A stretch of DNA of 64,000 nucleotides from Aphanothece sacrum FPU1 (GTDB lineage: Bacteria > Cyanobacteriota > Cyanobacteriia > Cyanobacteriales > Microcystaceae): positions 728,676 through 792,675 of the forward strand of contig NZ_BDQK01000001.1 of the NCBI RefSeq assembly GCF_003864295.1, read 5' to 3'. Each line of letters begins with the position of its first letter. Position 1 is the first letter of the stretch. Of the stretch, positions 1 to 8,498 are shown one piece after another. The translations under genes were made by a program, and so were the position numbers. The notes beneath the pieces are model-generated. The model saw only the letters and a list, made by a program, of their open reading frames with translations. It had not been told where the DNA came from and did not search any database.

Positions 1-48
1 GCAGTCTCCACCACTGGTAAGAATTCCAATGCGTTTTTTCTCACCCAT
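1..48 (-). CDS. pfkA: 6-phosphofructokinase, N-terminal fragment (cut by the window edge)
   Basis: The first 48 bases read on the minus strand give MGEKKRIGILTSGGDC, starting at the ATG at 46-48. The segment IGILTSGGDC is the ATP-binding start of ATP-dependent 6-phosphofructokinases, in which the glycines contact nucleotide phosphates. The rest of the gene lies outside the window. The family phosphorylates fructose 6-phosphate to fructose 1,6-bisphosphate in glycolysis. Only 16 residues are visible, so the call rests on one motif, but that motif is distinctive. Confidence 0.7.
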   Translation of the reverse strand, partial: MGEKKRIGILTSGGDC

Positions 49-283
49 TTCTATTATCTGTTAAATCAATCCAATTTTATTTTTAGCTATAAGAGTAATA
101 GTCGCTTTAATCTTAAGGAAAATTATAGAAATCAAAATTATTTTTTTGATTAACTCAATAGATATTCTCCAGAAAATTACATTAATAAAATACGAACGTT
201 TATGGTAAAATCTAATTGTTATCTTTAGAGAAAGATTGATTAACCCCATAAAACCAATCTTAAAGATTAATCATTAGTTTAAT

Positions 284-1666
284 ATGAACCCAGTCTATCC
301 GTGGTATTGGCGATCGCTTCCTTTGAACCAGCGTATTGGTTCAGATATTTTTCAATGTTTGTTTGCTGATCATACGATCGCTACTTTGTTAGAAAGTCCT
401 TTTCCCACTCCAACAGACTATCCTTATTTATCGCGTTATTCTATTTGTGCGGGAGAACCTCGTATTATAGGGGGTAAAACTCAATTATGGACTCCTCAAA
501 TTGGAGAAATTTTACCTTTTTTAACTGATTTATTACAAAAGGATCAGTTTATCCCCCAACAACCAGATCATCTACCCTTTATTGGGGGTTGGTTAGGGTG
601 GTTAGGCTATGATTTAGCCAGAGAAATTGAGCAATTACCCCAGTTTAACCAAGATCCTCTCCCTTTTCCTCTGGCTTATTGGTATGAACCTGCTTCTTTT
701 GCTATTTTAGACCATCTTGAACAAACTTTATGGTTAGCTAGTACGACCCTCTCAGAACTCGATCATTTGCAACACCGTCTTATCTCATCACCCCATCACC
801 CCATCACCTCATTACTCCATCACTCCATCACCTCATCACCTATCTCTTTTTATACTGCCCAAAATGAATACGAAAATGCTGTCCGTCAGGCCAAAAAATA
901 TATTCAAGCTGGGGATATTTTTCAAGCTAATTTATCCTTAAGATTTCATAGCACTACCCCTACAGATAGTTGGTCAATTTATCGTAAACTACAACAAATT
1001 AATCCTTCTCCTTTTGCTAGTTATTGGCGAACTCCTTGGGGAGATGTTATTAGTTGTTCACCGGAAAGATTAGTTAATTTACAAGGAAATATTGCTCAAA
1101 CTCGTCCTATTGCTGGAACTCGTCCCCGTGGCAAAACTCCTCAACAAGAACAATCTTTATGGCAAGAATTAACCCGCGATCGCAAAGAATTGGCGGAACA
1201 TATTATGTTAGTAGATTTAGAACGCAATGATTTAGGACGAGTATGTGAATGGGGAACAGTAAAAGTTGATGAACTTTTAACGGTGGAACGTTATAGTCAT
1301 GTCATGCACTTAGTTAGTAATGTCAAGGGAATTTTAAGCCGCGATCACACTCCAATTGATTTAATTAGCTCATTATTTCCTGGAGGAACTATTACGGGAT
1401 GTCCTAAAGTTCGCTGTATGGAAATTATAGAAGAACTCGAACCTGTTAAGCGTAATCTATTTTATGGGTCTTGTGGTTATTTAGATCGACGAGGCAATCT
1501 TGACTTAAATATTTTGATTCGGACACTTTTATATACTCCTTTATCTGCTAGTTTAAATGGGGTTTGGGGACAAGTTGGGGCCGGAATAGTTGCTGATAGT
1601 GATCCCCATAAAGAATGGATAGAATCTCTACAAAAAGCACAAGCACAGTTAGCAGCTTTGCAATAA
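284..1666 (+). CDS. Chorismate-binding enzyme, aminodeoxychorismate synthase I / anthranilate synthase I family
   Basis: A 460-residue enzyme that aminates chorismate, feeding either folate (PabB) or tryptophan (TrpE). The C-terminal chorismate-binding domain (about residues 195-455) is complete: TRPIAGTRPRG near 275, VDLERNDLGRV near 308, FPGGTITGCPKVRCMEII near 365 and GAGIVADSDPHKE close to the end. The length is nearer to PabB (about 450) than TrpE (about 500 or more), but the PIAGT motif has Ala where many PabB proteins carry Lys (PIKGT), and an LLES motif occurs near residue 36. Sequence alone leaves TrpE versus PabB open. A Ser/His/Pro-rich tract (about residues 167-187) encoded by CATCACC-like DNA repeats sits between the N-terminal and catalytic regions. 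No glutamine amidotransferase partner is adjacent. Confidence 0.85.
   Translation: MNPVYPWYWRSLPLNQRIGSDIFQCLFADHTIATLLESPFPTPTDYPYLSRYSICAGEPRIIGGKTQLWTPQIGEILPFLTDLLQKDQFIPQQPDHLPFIGGWLGWLGYDLAREIEQLPQFNQDPLPFPLAYWYEPASFAILDHLEQTLWLASTTLSELDHLQHRLISSPHHPITSLLHHSITSSPISFYTAQNEYENAVRQAKKYIQAGDIFQANLSLRFHSTTPTDSWSIYRKLQQINPSPFASYWRTPWGDVISCSPERLVNLQGNIAQTRPIAGTRPRGKTPQQEQSLWQELTRDRKELAEHIMLVDLERNDLGRVCEWGTVKVDELLTVERYSHVMHLVSNVKGILSRDHTPIDLISSLFPGGTITGCPKVRCMEIIEELEPVKRNLFYGSCGYLDRRGNLDLNILIRTLLYTPLSASLNGVWGQVGAGIVADSDPHKEWIESLQKAQAQLAALQ
787..842 (+). repeat. In-frame CATCACC-like microsatellite inside the chorismate-binding enzyme
   Basis: Eight imperfect copies of a 7-8 base unit (catcacc/catcact with ccat or tcat joins) encode a run rich in Ser, Pro, His, Ile and Thr between the two parts of the protein. 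The tract keeps the reading frame and lies outside the conserved motifs, so it looks like a tolerated linker expansion. Confidence 0.7.
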
Positions 1667-1818
1667 AAATACTAGATATTATTCTTACTTCACGGTCAAA
1701 AATTCTGACTTGACAACTGAAATTAATCTGTGTTGGTTGTATTGGTTTAATTTGTAGGGGCATGGCATCATTAATCTAAGGATGAAACCTAAATAATTAT
1801 ATTGCCATTCATCTGCTT

Positions 1819-4146
1819 TTAATTAGAATTTTTTGGCTTTAAACTCTTAACTAATGCTTGAAATTGTTGTTGCAAATACTCTAAATTTTGGGTATTTTCT
1901 CCATATCGCCAACTCACATAAGCTTGAGAAATTTCTGCAATAATTTCTGCTTGTTCGCTGGGATGTTGTTGACGGGAAACTTCTACATATTCTAAGGGCG
2001 TTTGGGCCGGATGTTTTGGATATCCTTTTCCTTTTAATACTCCTAACATTTCCTGGTATAATCGCGCCATTGGTGGTAATTTTGCTAACTGACGATGATA
2101 TCCTAATTTGCTGAGTTGTCCCCAACCTAACCAGCCTAAAAATGCTAAACCAATCCCTAATAATAAACCAACAAATACCCCTATTAAACTACCTGAAATA
2201 AATTCCCAGATCAATAATAATAAACTTAAGAAACCACCAATTACATAAGTCCAAATAACATTAAAAAATCCAGTAATAGGAGAAGGTAGCCAACCAGCCA
2301 CCCAATTCCAAAATTGTTTAAGTACCCCAAAGGTTTGATCTTCTTCAACAGAAGGAGGGATTAAATCATGACCAGGAATGGGGTCAAAACCATACCAACC
2401 AAAATAAGGAAAATAAGCCTCGGTTAAAGCGTAAGCATCTGTATTTTTAACGATATAAAAACCCGTAAACGGATTAAATTTTCCTGCCCCAAATCCTACA
2501 GTTAATCTGGCTGGAATGCCAATTGATCGTAACATCATTGTTAGGACAGTTGAAAAGTGATCTTGATAGCCTCCTTCATACTTAAATAAAAATGCTTCTA
2601 CTAAATCTTCTTGGTCATCAAAAAAAGGCAAATCAGGCTGAATTCGATATAGTTGTTTAACTTTTTGGGTTAAAAATAAAGCTGCTTCGTAAGTAGAATT
2701 AAGAGGTTTTTCTGAAGTAGAAATTAATTCTAGGGTTTTTTTACGAACTTTCTCGCTAATTTCCGAAGGAATTTGTAAATAGGTATCTTTTATTTCTTGA
2801 GAATACTTATAAGGAGATTTGTTTAAAACGGTGCGGTTTCTATAAGGAACTTCTGAGATAACTGTATAGGTAAGTCCTTCAATTAAACCTACAGGCGATC
2901 GCAAATTATTTTGAGGATCTTGAGCAATTTCTTTTGCAGGAAAATAGAGAGAAGTAGGCGAATATAAAGTCGGAATTACATTAGGTAACTCTGAAACAGC
3001 CGTATAACTTTGAATCACCTCTTTAGTCTTCATATAAGTGCCAGTAGAAGGAAGAAAAAACTTGTAAGACCAAAGATCTCTATTAATCGTTTTTAAGTCC
3101 TTATCTCCCGAAATTTCCCAACCTTGGCCTGTATAATAATCAAAAGATAAAGCACGCCAAAATCCTGGAGCTTGAGAACGTACCCGCAGGACAACTTTGG
3201 GCTTCATTTCTCCTCGTAAATTTTGATTAATTTTAGTATTAAAACCATAATAATAATTACTATTAAATTGACCAGTTCCTTCGCTTGGACTTCCTTCTCC
3301 ACCATTATTCTGGTTATTTTTTTGACCATTTTGAGCATAACCTGGATTGATAATATCACGGTTTTTTTGCTCAAATTTTTGACTATCTGCATCTAAAGGA
3401 CTACTAACTGGAAAGGTTTGTAGTTGATACCCAGGAAAACGAGGCATCACCAGAAAAATTCCTAATCCTAATAGTAATGTAATGCCAAGAATGACACTTA
3501 AACGACTAGGAGAAAGAGGAGAATATTGCCAAAATGAACCCTGAGAATTAGGAACAGATGAAGGACTATAAAAGAGTGATTTTAAAGATAAATTAATGCT
3601 TTTTAAGCCTAAACGAGAACGATAATCTAAGACTAAGGTAGGAATAGCAAGAATTAAAAATAGTAATAACCAAGGGGCAAAAGCTAAGGTTTGAGAAACT
3701 GTCCCGGCTACTCCTAATAAAATCAAACCAATGATCATAGAATAGCCTAAATCTTTGCGCCGAGGTAAATCAAAACTGTGGAGAACTTGTAATTGAACTA
3801 ATAATCCAGCTAAAGTAAGACGACTATCGTTTAAATTCTGAGTTAAATTAATTAAGAAAAAAAACAAAACTCCTAGCATTCCTATTGCTAGGAAAAACTT
3901 GATCGTAATGTTAGGATATTTACGACGATACCAACTCCAAGTTGCCCCTAAAATACTTAAGGGAATAGCCCATAGACTCATCTGAGTTTGAGCGGCCACA
4001 TCTGTAGCAATAATACCAACAATAACTAATCCTTGGACTAAAATACGCAATAGTAAGGATTCTTCTGTTTGCGGCAAAGGCATTGCTGCAATTTTTTGTC
4101 TAAATTTCTCAAAAAATGGTAATTGTTGCGAGTTAGTGTTTTCCAT
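1819..4146 (-). CDS. TgpA-like membrane protein with inactive transglutaminase domain (DUF3488/DUF4129 type)
   Basis: A 775-residue protein with the TgpA layout: six or so membrane segments in the first 240 residues, an extracytoplasmic transglutaminase-like domain (about 320-590), another membrane segment near 640-690 and a C-terminal cytoplasmic DUF4129-like tail. In active relatives the catalytic Cys lies in a G-Y-C-E-H-F motif and the His in D-A-H-A-W. Here the corresponding stretches read GGYQDHFSTVL (near 525) and NTDAYALTEAYFP (near 570), so both Cys and His are replaced (Gln and Tyr) while the surrounding fold motif IGIPARLTVGFGAG is well preserved. It is therefore probably a non-catalytic, binding or structural, envelope protein. 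I recall similar replaced motifs in other cyanobacterial homologues, but cannot check that here. It is transcribed convergently with the upstream chorismate-binding gene. Confidence 0.85.
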   Translation of the reverse strand: MENTNSQQLPFFEKFRQKIAAMPLPQTEESLLLRILVQGLVIVGIIATDVAAQTQMSLWAIPLSILGATWSWYRRKYPNITIKFFLAIGMLGVLFFFLINLTQNLNDSRLTLAGLLVQLQVLHSFDLPRRKDLGYSMIIGLILLGVAGTVSQTLAFAPWLLLFLILAIPTLVLDYRSRLGLKSINLSLKSLFYSPSSVPNSQGSFWQYSPLSPSRLSVILGITLLLGLGIFLVMPRFPGYQLQTFPVSSPLDADSQKFEQKNRDIINPGYAQNGQKNNQNNGGEGSPSEGTGQFNSNYYYGFNTKINQNLRGEMKPKVVLRVRSQAPGFWRALSFDYYTGQGWEISGDKDLKTINRDLWSYKFFLPSTGTYMKTKEVIQSYTAVSELPNVIPTLYSPTSLYFPAKEIAQDPQNNLRSPVGLIEGLTYTVISEVPYRNRTVLNKSPYKYSQEIKDTYLQIPSEISEKVRKKTLELISTSEKPLNSTYEAALFLTQKVKQLYRIQPDLPFFDDQEDLVEAFLFKYEGGYQDHFSTVLTMMLRSIGIPARLTVGFGAGKFNPFTGFYIVKNTDAYALTEAYFPYFGWYGFDPIPGHDLIPPSVEEDQTFGVLKQFWNWVAGWLPSPITGFFNVIWTYVIGGFLSLLLLIWEFISGSLIGVFVGLLLGIGLAFLGWLGWGQLSKLGYHRQLAKLPPMARLYQEMLGVLKGKGYPKHPAQTPLEYVEVSRQQHPSEQAEIIAEISQAYVSWRYGENTQNLEYLQQQFQALVKSLKPKNSN

Positions 4147-4289
4147 AGAGACTGAGGAGAGATTGACAATTATTTACTCAAGCATTATAATCATATCAAA
4201 ACCTGACCTGCCCTGTGTAATTAATTTTGTTTAAGTGCTTATTAACAATTATCCATTTTTCTCTATTTTTTTAGATTAATCTCAATCTT

Positions 4290-5111
4290 ATGATTAAACA
4301 AACCGTCAAAAATATCGTTTATCCTCTCTTTAAGTCTCGCCCAGATTTTCTAATTATTGGAGCGCAGAAATCGGGAACAACTTCATTATATAATTATTTG
4401 ATTCAGCATCCTCAAATCATTAAAAATAAAAGTTGGAAAGAAGTTCGTTATTTTGATCTTCCAGAAAATTATGCTCAAGGTATGACTTGGTACTTAGGAA
4501 ATTTTCCTTCTAAATTACAAAAAGGAAATCGGATGACGGTAGATTCTTCCCCTAATTATATGTATTTTCCTCATATTCCTAATTTAATTAAACAAGATTT
4601 AGGAAATATTAAAATGATTGCGGTGTTAAGAGAACCAGTGAGTCGTGCTTATTCTGCTTGGAAAATGTATCATAGTTTTTGGACTAATGCTGATGTCGCA
4701 CAGAATAATAAAAAAATTGCAGACACTAGAACTTTTGCTGAAGCTATTGAACAAGAATTAAATAATAAATGTGCTGCCGATATATATACTTATGATTATT
4801 TAGCCAGAGGTAAGTACGTTGAACAGATAGAAAATTATTATCAATATTTTGACAAAAATATGCTCTTAATTCTTAACTTTAATGATCTTAAAAATGATTT
4901 AGAATCTGTCCTTAATCGAGTTTGCACATTTTTAGATATTGAACCTTTTTCTGAAGCTTCTCTCAAGCAGCTTCTAGAAAATAAATACAATGTGGGTATA
5001 AAATCCGAGAAAAGTGTAGAAGATAAGCAAGTTTTAGAACAATTGAAGACTTATTTTGAACCCTATAACCAACAATTATACACTTTATTAGGTAAGAGTT
5101 ATAATTGGTAA
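4290..5111 (+). CDS. Sulfotransferase domain protein
   Basis: A 273-residue soluble protein of the heparan-sulfate-type sulfotransferase fold, which moves sulfate from PAPS to a sugar or other hydroxyl or amine. Residues 21-31 (IIGAQKSGTTS) form the 5'-phosphosulfate loop with its Lys, and LREPVSRAYSAWKMY near residue 113 is the 3'-phosphate binding motif with the conserved Arg and Ser. There is no signal peptide, so it should act in the cytoplasm. It stands alone, without visible polysaccharide genes next to it, so the acceptor cannot be inferred. Confidence 0.85.
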   Translation: MIKQTVKNIVYPLFKSRPDFLIIGAQKSGTTSLYNYLIQHPQIIKNKSWKEVRYFDLPENYAQGMTWYLGNFPSKLQKGNRMTVDSSPNYMYFPHIPNLIKQDLGNIKMIAVLREPVSRAYSAWKMYHSFWTNADVAQNNKKIADTRTFAEAIEQELNNKCAADIYTYDYLARGKYVEQIENYYQYFDKNMLLILNFNDLKNDLESVLNRVCTFLDIEPFSEASLKQLLENKYNVGIKSEKSVEDKQVLEQLKTYFEPYNQQLYTLLGKSYNW

Positions 5112-5168
5112 TTCAATCATGGATAATTGATAATTACCACTTCATCAATGAAGATAATTAGAATAAAG

Positions 5169-5359
5169 GGTTCTACCGAACTTGTCATGTAAAATTAATA
5201 AATCAATACAGCCTTTGTCCTTATTCTATAAGCACAAAGGCTGTCTACACAGCCTAATTTTAAGCCTGGGTAGCCAGGCTTAGTTCCTATAGCTTAACCT
5301 GATCGGGTTTAAGCCTGTAATTTGTAATCCTTTTACATCCTACTAAGTTCGGTAGAACC
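5169..5359 (+). repeat. Multi-hairpin MITE, copy A, with 8-bp target duplication
   Basis: This 191-bp element begins GGTTCTACCGAACTT and ends with the inverted version (aagttcggtagaacc). The bases flanking it, GAATAAAG at 5161-5168 and GAATAAAG at 5360-5367, are identical, which is a clean 8-bp target duplication. Internally it holds hairpins such as agcctgg/ccaggct (near 5263) and cagcctttgt/acaaaggctg (near 5207). Related copies lie near 33546, 34418, 45644 and 62552, with fragments near 8042 and 41351. It fills most of the 350-bp gap between the sulfotransferase gene and ruvB. Confidence 0.85.
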
Positions 5360-5461
5360 GAATAAAGTTAGCAACGAGTTCTTTTTTAACCTTAAAATGA
5401 GAGGTTTTCAATCATATTAGTTATCAATTATCCATTTTAAAAAACTCCTCAATTATATATA

Positions 5462-6529
5462 ATGGCAATTAAACGGTCTGGTAATTCTGATAATTCTGCT
5501 TCTTCTCCAAAAAAAACAAGCCCTTCCATACCTTCTGAAACTGATCATCTGCTTTCACCTATTTCTACTCCTCAAGAACAAGGTAAATCAGAGGACTCTA
5601 TCCGTCCCCATTCCTTAGCTGATTATATTGGACAACAAGATCTCAAAGATGTCTTATCTATTGCTATTGGGGCAGCAAAAACTCGTCAAGATTCTTTAGA
5701 TCACTTATTATTATATGGCCCTCCTGGCTTGGGTAAAACGACAATTTCTCTCATTTTATCGACTGAAATGGGTGTTAATTGTAAAATTACGGCTGCACCT
5801 GCTTTAGAACGTCCTAGAGATATTACAGGGTTATTAGTTAATCTTAAACCTGGGGATATTTTGTTTATTGATGAAATTCATCGTCTTAATCGTTTGACGG
5901 AAGAATTACTTTATCCGGCGATGGAAGATTATCGTCTTGATATTACTATTGGTAAGGGACAATCTGCTAGAATTCGTAGTATTCCTTTGCCTAAATTTAC
6001 GTTAATTGGTGCTACAACTAAGGTAGGATCTTTAACATCTCCTTTGCGCGATCGCTTTGGATTAATTCAACGTTTAAGATTTTATGAACCCCAGGAATTA
6101 GCTTTAATTATTCTACGAACTGCGAAGATTATTAATACTTCAATTACTGAAGAAGGTGCAACAGAAATTGCTTGTAGATCTAGAGGAACTCCTCGTATTG
6201 CTAATCGTTTATTGCGGCGAGTTCGAGATTATATGCAGGTCAAAAAATTAGATATAATTACAGAAGAATTAGCCAAAGATGCGTTAAATATTTATCAGGT
6301 AGATACTCAAGGATTGGATTGGACAGATAGGTTAATTTTACAAACAATGATCGATCAATTTAAGGGGGGGCCAGTAGGTTTAGAAGCTATTGGTGCTGCT
6401 ACGGGTGAAGATGCTAAAACCATTGAAGAAGTTTATGAACCTTATTTATTACAAATTGGTTTTCTTCATCGTACTCCAAGGGGTAGAGTTGTTTCTGCTC
6501 CTGCTTATCAACATTTACAATTAACCTGA
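5462..6529 (+). CDS. ruvB: Holliday junction branch migration DNA helicase RuvB
   Basis: A 355-residue AAA+ ATPase that drives Holliday junction migration with RuvA during recombination repair. Walker A is GPPGLGKTT (near residue 86), Walker B with the RuvB signature is DEIHR (near 136), sensor 1 is GATT (near 186), and the arginine-finger segment RDRFG follows. The C-terminal winged helix ends with [11 protein letters not shown]. An N-terminal extension of about 40 residues, rich in Ser and Pro, precedes the conserved SLADYIGQQ segment. The last Thr codon and the stop codon lie within the left inverted end of a MITE (6523-6634), so the C-terminus has been set by the insertion. Confidence 0.97.
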   Translation: MAIKRSGNSDNSASSPKKTSPSIPSETDHLLSPISTPQEQGKSEDSIRPHSLADYIGQQDLKDVLSIAIGAAKTRQDSLDHLLLYGPPGLGKTTISLILSTEMGVNCKITAAPALERPRDITGLLVNLKPGDILFIDEIHRLNRLTEELLYPAMEDYRLDITIGKGQSARIRSIPLPKFTLIGATTKVGSLTSPLRDRFGLIQRLRFYEPQELALIILRTAKIINTSITEEGATEIACRSRGTPRIANRLLRRVRDYMQVKKLDIITEELAKDALNIYQVDTQGLDWTDRLILQTMIDQFKGGPVGLEAIGAATGEDAKTIEEVYEPYLLQIGFLHRTPRGRVVSAPAYQHLQLT

Positions 6530-6634
6530 GTTCGGTGTTAGGAGTTCGGTGTTGGGACTAACGATAAAATAAGGGTTGCCAGACTCTTATTTTTGATAAA
6601 TTGTCCACCAAAATCCTTATGTCGAACTCAGGTT
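6523..6634 (-). repeat. MITE with ACCTGAGTTCG inverted ends, copy 1
   Basis: A 112-bp element whose ends are inverted copies of aacctgagttcg. Read on the minus strand it matches the element at 50235-50337 through most of its length (shared blocks include cataaggattttggtggac and aagagtct). The core acctgag...ctcaggt is flanked by TA on both sides. A 14-bp internal duplication (gagttcggtgttag/gagttcggtgttgg) makes it longer than copy 2. It overlaps the end of ruvB. Confidence 0.8.
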
Positions 6635-6655
6635 AGAATGGTTTTTCAGCAAACC

Positions 6656-7627
6656 CTACTTGCTTTTACGCTTACGATTTAAGAGGGTTCCTGCACCAGC
6701 AAAAACAGCTAAACCAACTAAAGCATTGGGTTCAGGGATAGAAGTCAGCTGGGTTTGTCCCGAATAGCCACTTGTGAAGCCATTATTTCCTTGTGCTTGA
6801 GTAATAACAGTGTTGATAGGTGCGCTGATGCCTTGAGACAGTACAACTATTCCTGCAGCTTGAACAATTGCACCATTTTCTAACACATTCCAGAACCCTT
6901 CAAATTGAAAAGAGGCTTCACTCGACGCTCCATTGTTAGTCGGTCTGAAGGTAACATTGGTTAGTTTGGTAGCATCAAAGGTATTGGCTGTGTCTATATC
7001 ACCGATTTTGTCACGACCGAAGTCTAACAGTCTGGTGATAGGTATGTTTAGGTTAGGATTAAAATTATTTTGTGTTCCTAAATAGGGTAATTTGAAATCT
7101 TTAATTAACCCCTGCTGGCCTTGGATGTCATTAAATGCAGTTGGAGGTTCACCAGAGATACTAACTAGTTGAATTAATCCCAATCCCGAATTCGAATTTA
7201 TTGGTGGAGTATTAACGGTAGAAGTAGTAGAAGTAGGCGGGTTGGCAACAAAAAAGTTTGCACCAGAGATAGAGGTAATAGGAGCAGTCGCAGGGTTAAG
7301 ATTGGAAGTTGGGAAGAAGTCAAAATAACCGCATTGTCCCGTATAACCAGGTGTATTAGTCGGAATATTTAAACAACTCCCACCAGCATAAATGGCGTTA
7401 GCACCGGCCGTAGTGCTATCTCCTGTTCCGCCACCAGTACCGCCAAAATTGTCACTACGAATCTTTAAATTAACACCCGCCCCTCCAGATCCCGAAAAAA
7501 TAACAGGGGTGAAATTGCCTTGTCCTGACAATAACTTAATGTTACCCGCTTGAGCGGAACTAACACCGGAAAAGCCAGCGATCAAAACGCCAGAAATTAA
7601 ACCAACTCGCTTCATTAAATTTTTCAT
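6656..7627 (-). CDS. PEP-CTERM sorted secreted protein, function unknown
   Basis: A 323-residue protein with a Sec signal peptide (MKNLMKRVGLISGVLIAG, cleavage likely after AQA near residue 27) and a C-terminal PEP-CTERM tripartite tail: PEP near residue 297, a hydrophobic helix, and the basic end NRKRKSK. In this family the tail is recognised by an exosortase for anchoring or export to the cell surface. The middle is Gly/Asn/Thr-rich, low in charge, and has no motif I can name. No exosortase gene is in the window. Regulation is unclear; a 520-bp upstream gap contains repeat remnants and a HIP1 hairpin. Confidence 0.85.
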   Translation of the reverse strand: MKNLMKRVGLISGVLIAGFSGVSSAQAGNIKLLSGQGNFTPVIFSGSGGAGVNLKIRSDNFGGTGGGTGDSTTAGANAIYAGGSCLNIPTNTPGYTGQCGYFDFFPTSNLNPATAPITSISGANFFVANPPTSTTSTVNTPPINSNSGLGLIQLVSISGEPPTAFNDIQGQQGLIKDFKLPYLGTQNNFNPNLNIPITRLLDFGRDKIGDIDTANTFDATKLTNVTFRPTNNGASSEASFQFEGFWNVLENGAIVQAAGIVVLSQGISAPINTVITQAQGNNGFTSGYSGQTQLTSIPEPNALVGLAVFAGAGTLLNRKRKSK

Positions 7628-7659
7628 GTTTACCTTTTTGCTTTTATGCCTCTAGATTT

Positions 7660-7790
7660 TTACTTAGTTGAACTTCCACTGCCGTGCATGGGAGTGGATT
7701 CTTTTTTCACAGGCTCTTAACTAGGATTTCTCCCCCGTCAGAACGCCTCAAAAAGCAATTTAAGTCACGGACGTACCAGCCGCAACAATA
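7660..7790. mobile_element. Possible IS200/IS605-type end remnant
   Basis: The stretch starts with a hairpin (ccact-gccgtgcatggg-agtgg, near 7675) followed by T-rich sequence and an unpaired segment, a layout like the subterminal hairpins of IS200/IS605-family elements seen elsewhere in this window. No transposase reading frame remains. The assignment is by appearance only. Confidence 0.35.
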
Positions 7791-7899
7791 TATAAATATA
7801 CGGGCAAGTCTAACAAAATAATTTATGTTTGTCAATATTTCTGACGAGGTGACAACAAATGTTATCGAAAATTTGTTTTTTTGTACTAAGACTAGACAA

Positions 7900-7938
7900 T
7901 TGTTGCGATCGCAATTAAGTAAATGGCGATCGCAACAA
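7900..7938. repeat. Hairpin made of two HIP1 octamers
   Basis: ttgttgcgatcgc (7900-7912) is the exact reverse complement of gcgatcgcaacaa (7926-7938), with a 13-base loop. Each arm contains the cyanobacterial HIP1 palindrome GCGATCGC. It lies in the gene-free gap 7628-8150, which otherwise holds the remnant at 7660-7790 and a truncated repeat at 8042-8123. Confidence 0.75.
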
Positions 7939-8041
7939 CTGATGTAACCTTGAAAATATTATAATTATGTTAAAAACAAAAGTGTTGCCCAGTTCGCTTC
8001 CAATGTCATATTCAAGTAGTCTTACCGATCAAGAAGTGAGC

Positions 8042-8123
8042 GACCTTTGTTTGTATAGCGTAACTCTAAGCGAGTTAAAGTCTATTATTTGTAATAATAA
8101 AGAATAGTAAGTCCGGTAGAAGC
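8042..8123 (-). repeat. Multi-hairpin MITE, truncated copy F
   Basis: Read on the minus strand, this 82-bp piece matches the first half of the copy at 45644: the near-GGTTCTACCG end (here gcttctaccgga), then aatagactttaactc and the segment around ctatacaaacaaagg. The distal half is missing. It ends 28 bp before the DUF3146 gene and may contribute to its 5' region. Confidence 0.65.
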
Positions 8124-8150
8124 AAAACGGAAAGCTTAAAGGATTGAAGG

Positions 8151-8423
8151 ATGAATGTCACTGTGAGTTCTAAACTGCCGGAAACCATCGCTTATGTCCG
8201 CATTATCCAACAGTCTTGGCAACTAGGCCACCTTGAGGGAGAAGTCAGGGCCGCACAGTATCAATGGCGGTTTCAGTGGCATTTTCGGCGCGGCAGATTA
8301 TCCGTACAGCCTTCTTTGGGCCGGGCTTTAATTTACGAACCATTAGGACGTTTTTTAGAACGTTGTGACTATCAATTAGAACCTGGTGGTGATTATGAGT
8401 TTACCTTACGCGCAGAACTGTAG
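8151..8423 (+). CDS. DUF3146 family protein
   Basis: A 90-residue soluble protein resembling the cyanobacterial DUF3146 family; recognisable stretches include GHLEGEVRAAQYQWRFQWHF and the C-terminal EPLGRFLERCDYQLEPGGDY. There is no signal peptide or membrane segment. The function of the family is unknown to me. It is followed after 75 bp by an alcohol dehydrogenase on the same strand, which may or may not be cotranscribed. Confidence 0.7.
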   Translation: MNVTVSSKLPETIAYVRIIQQSWQLGHLEGEVRAAQYQWRFQWHFRRGRLSVQPSLGRALIYEPLGRFLERCDYQLEPGGDYEFTLRAEL

Positions 8424-8498
8424 GTATTCTCACCTTGACAACAAATCGATTAAACTTTGGGCAACTTTGGACAACTTACGCAAAATAATTAGGTGATT

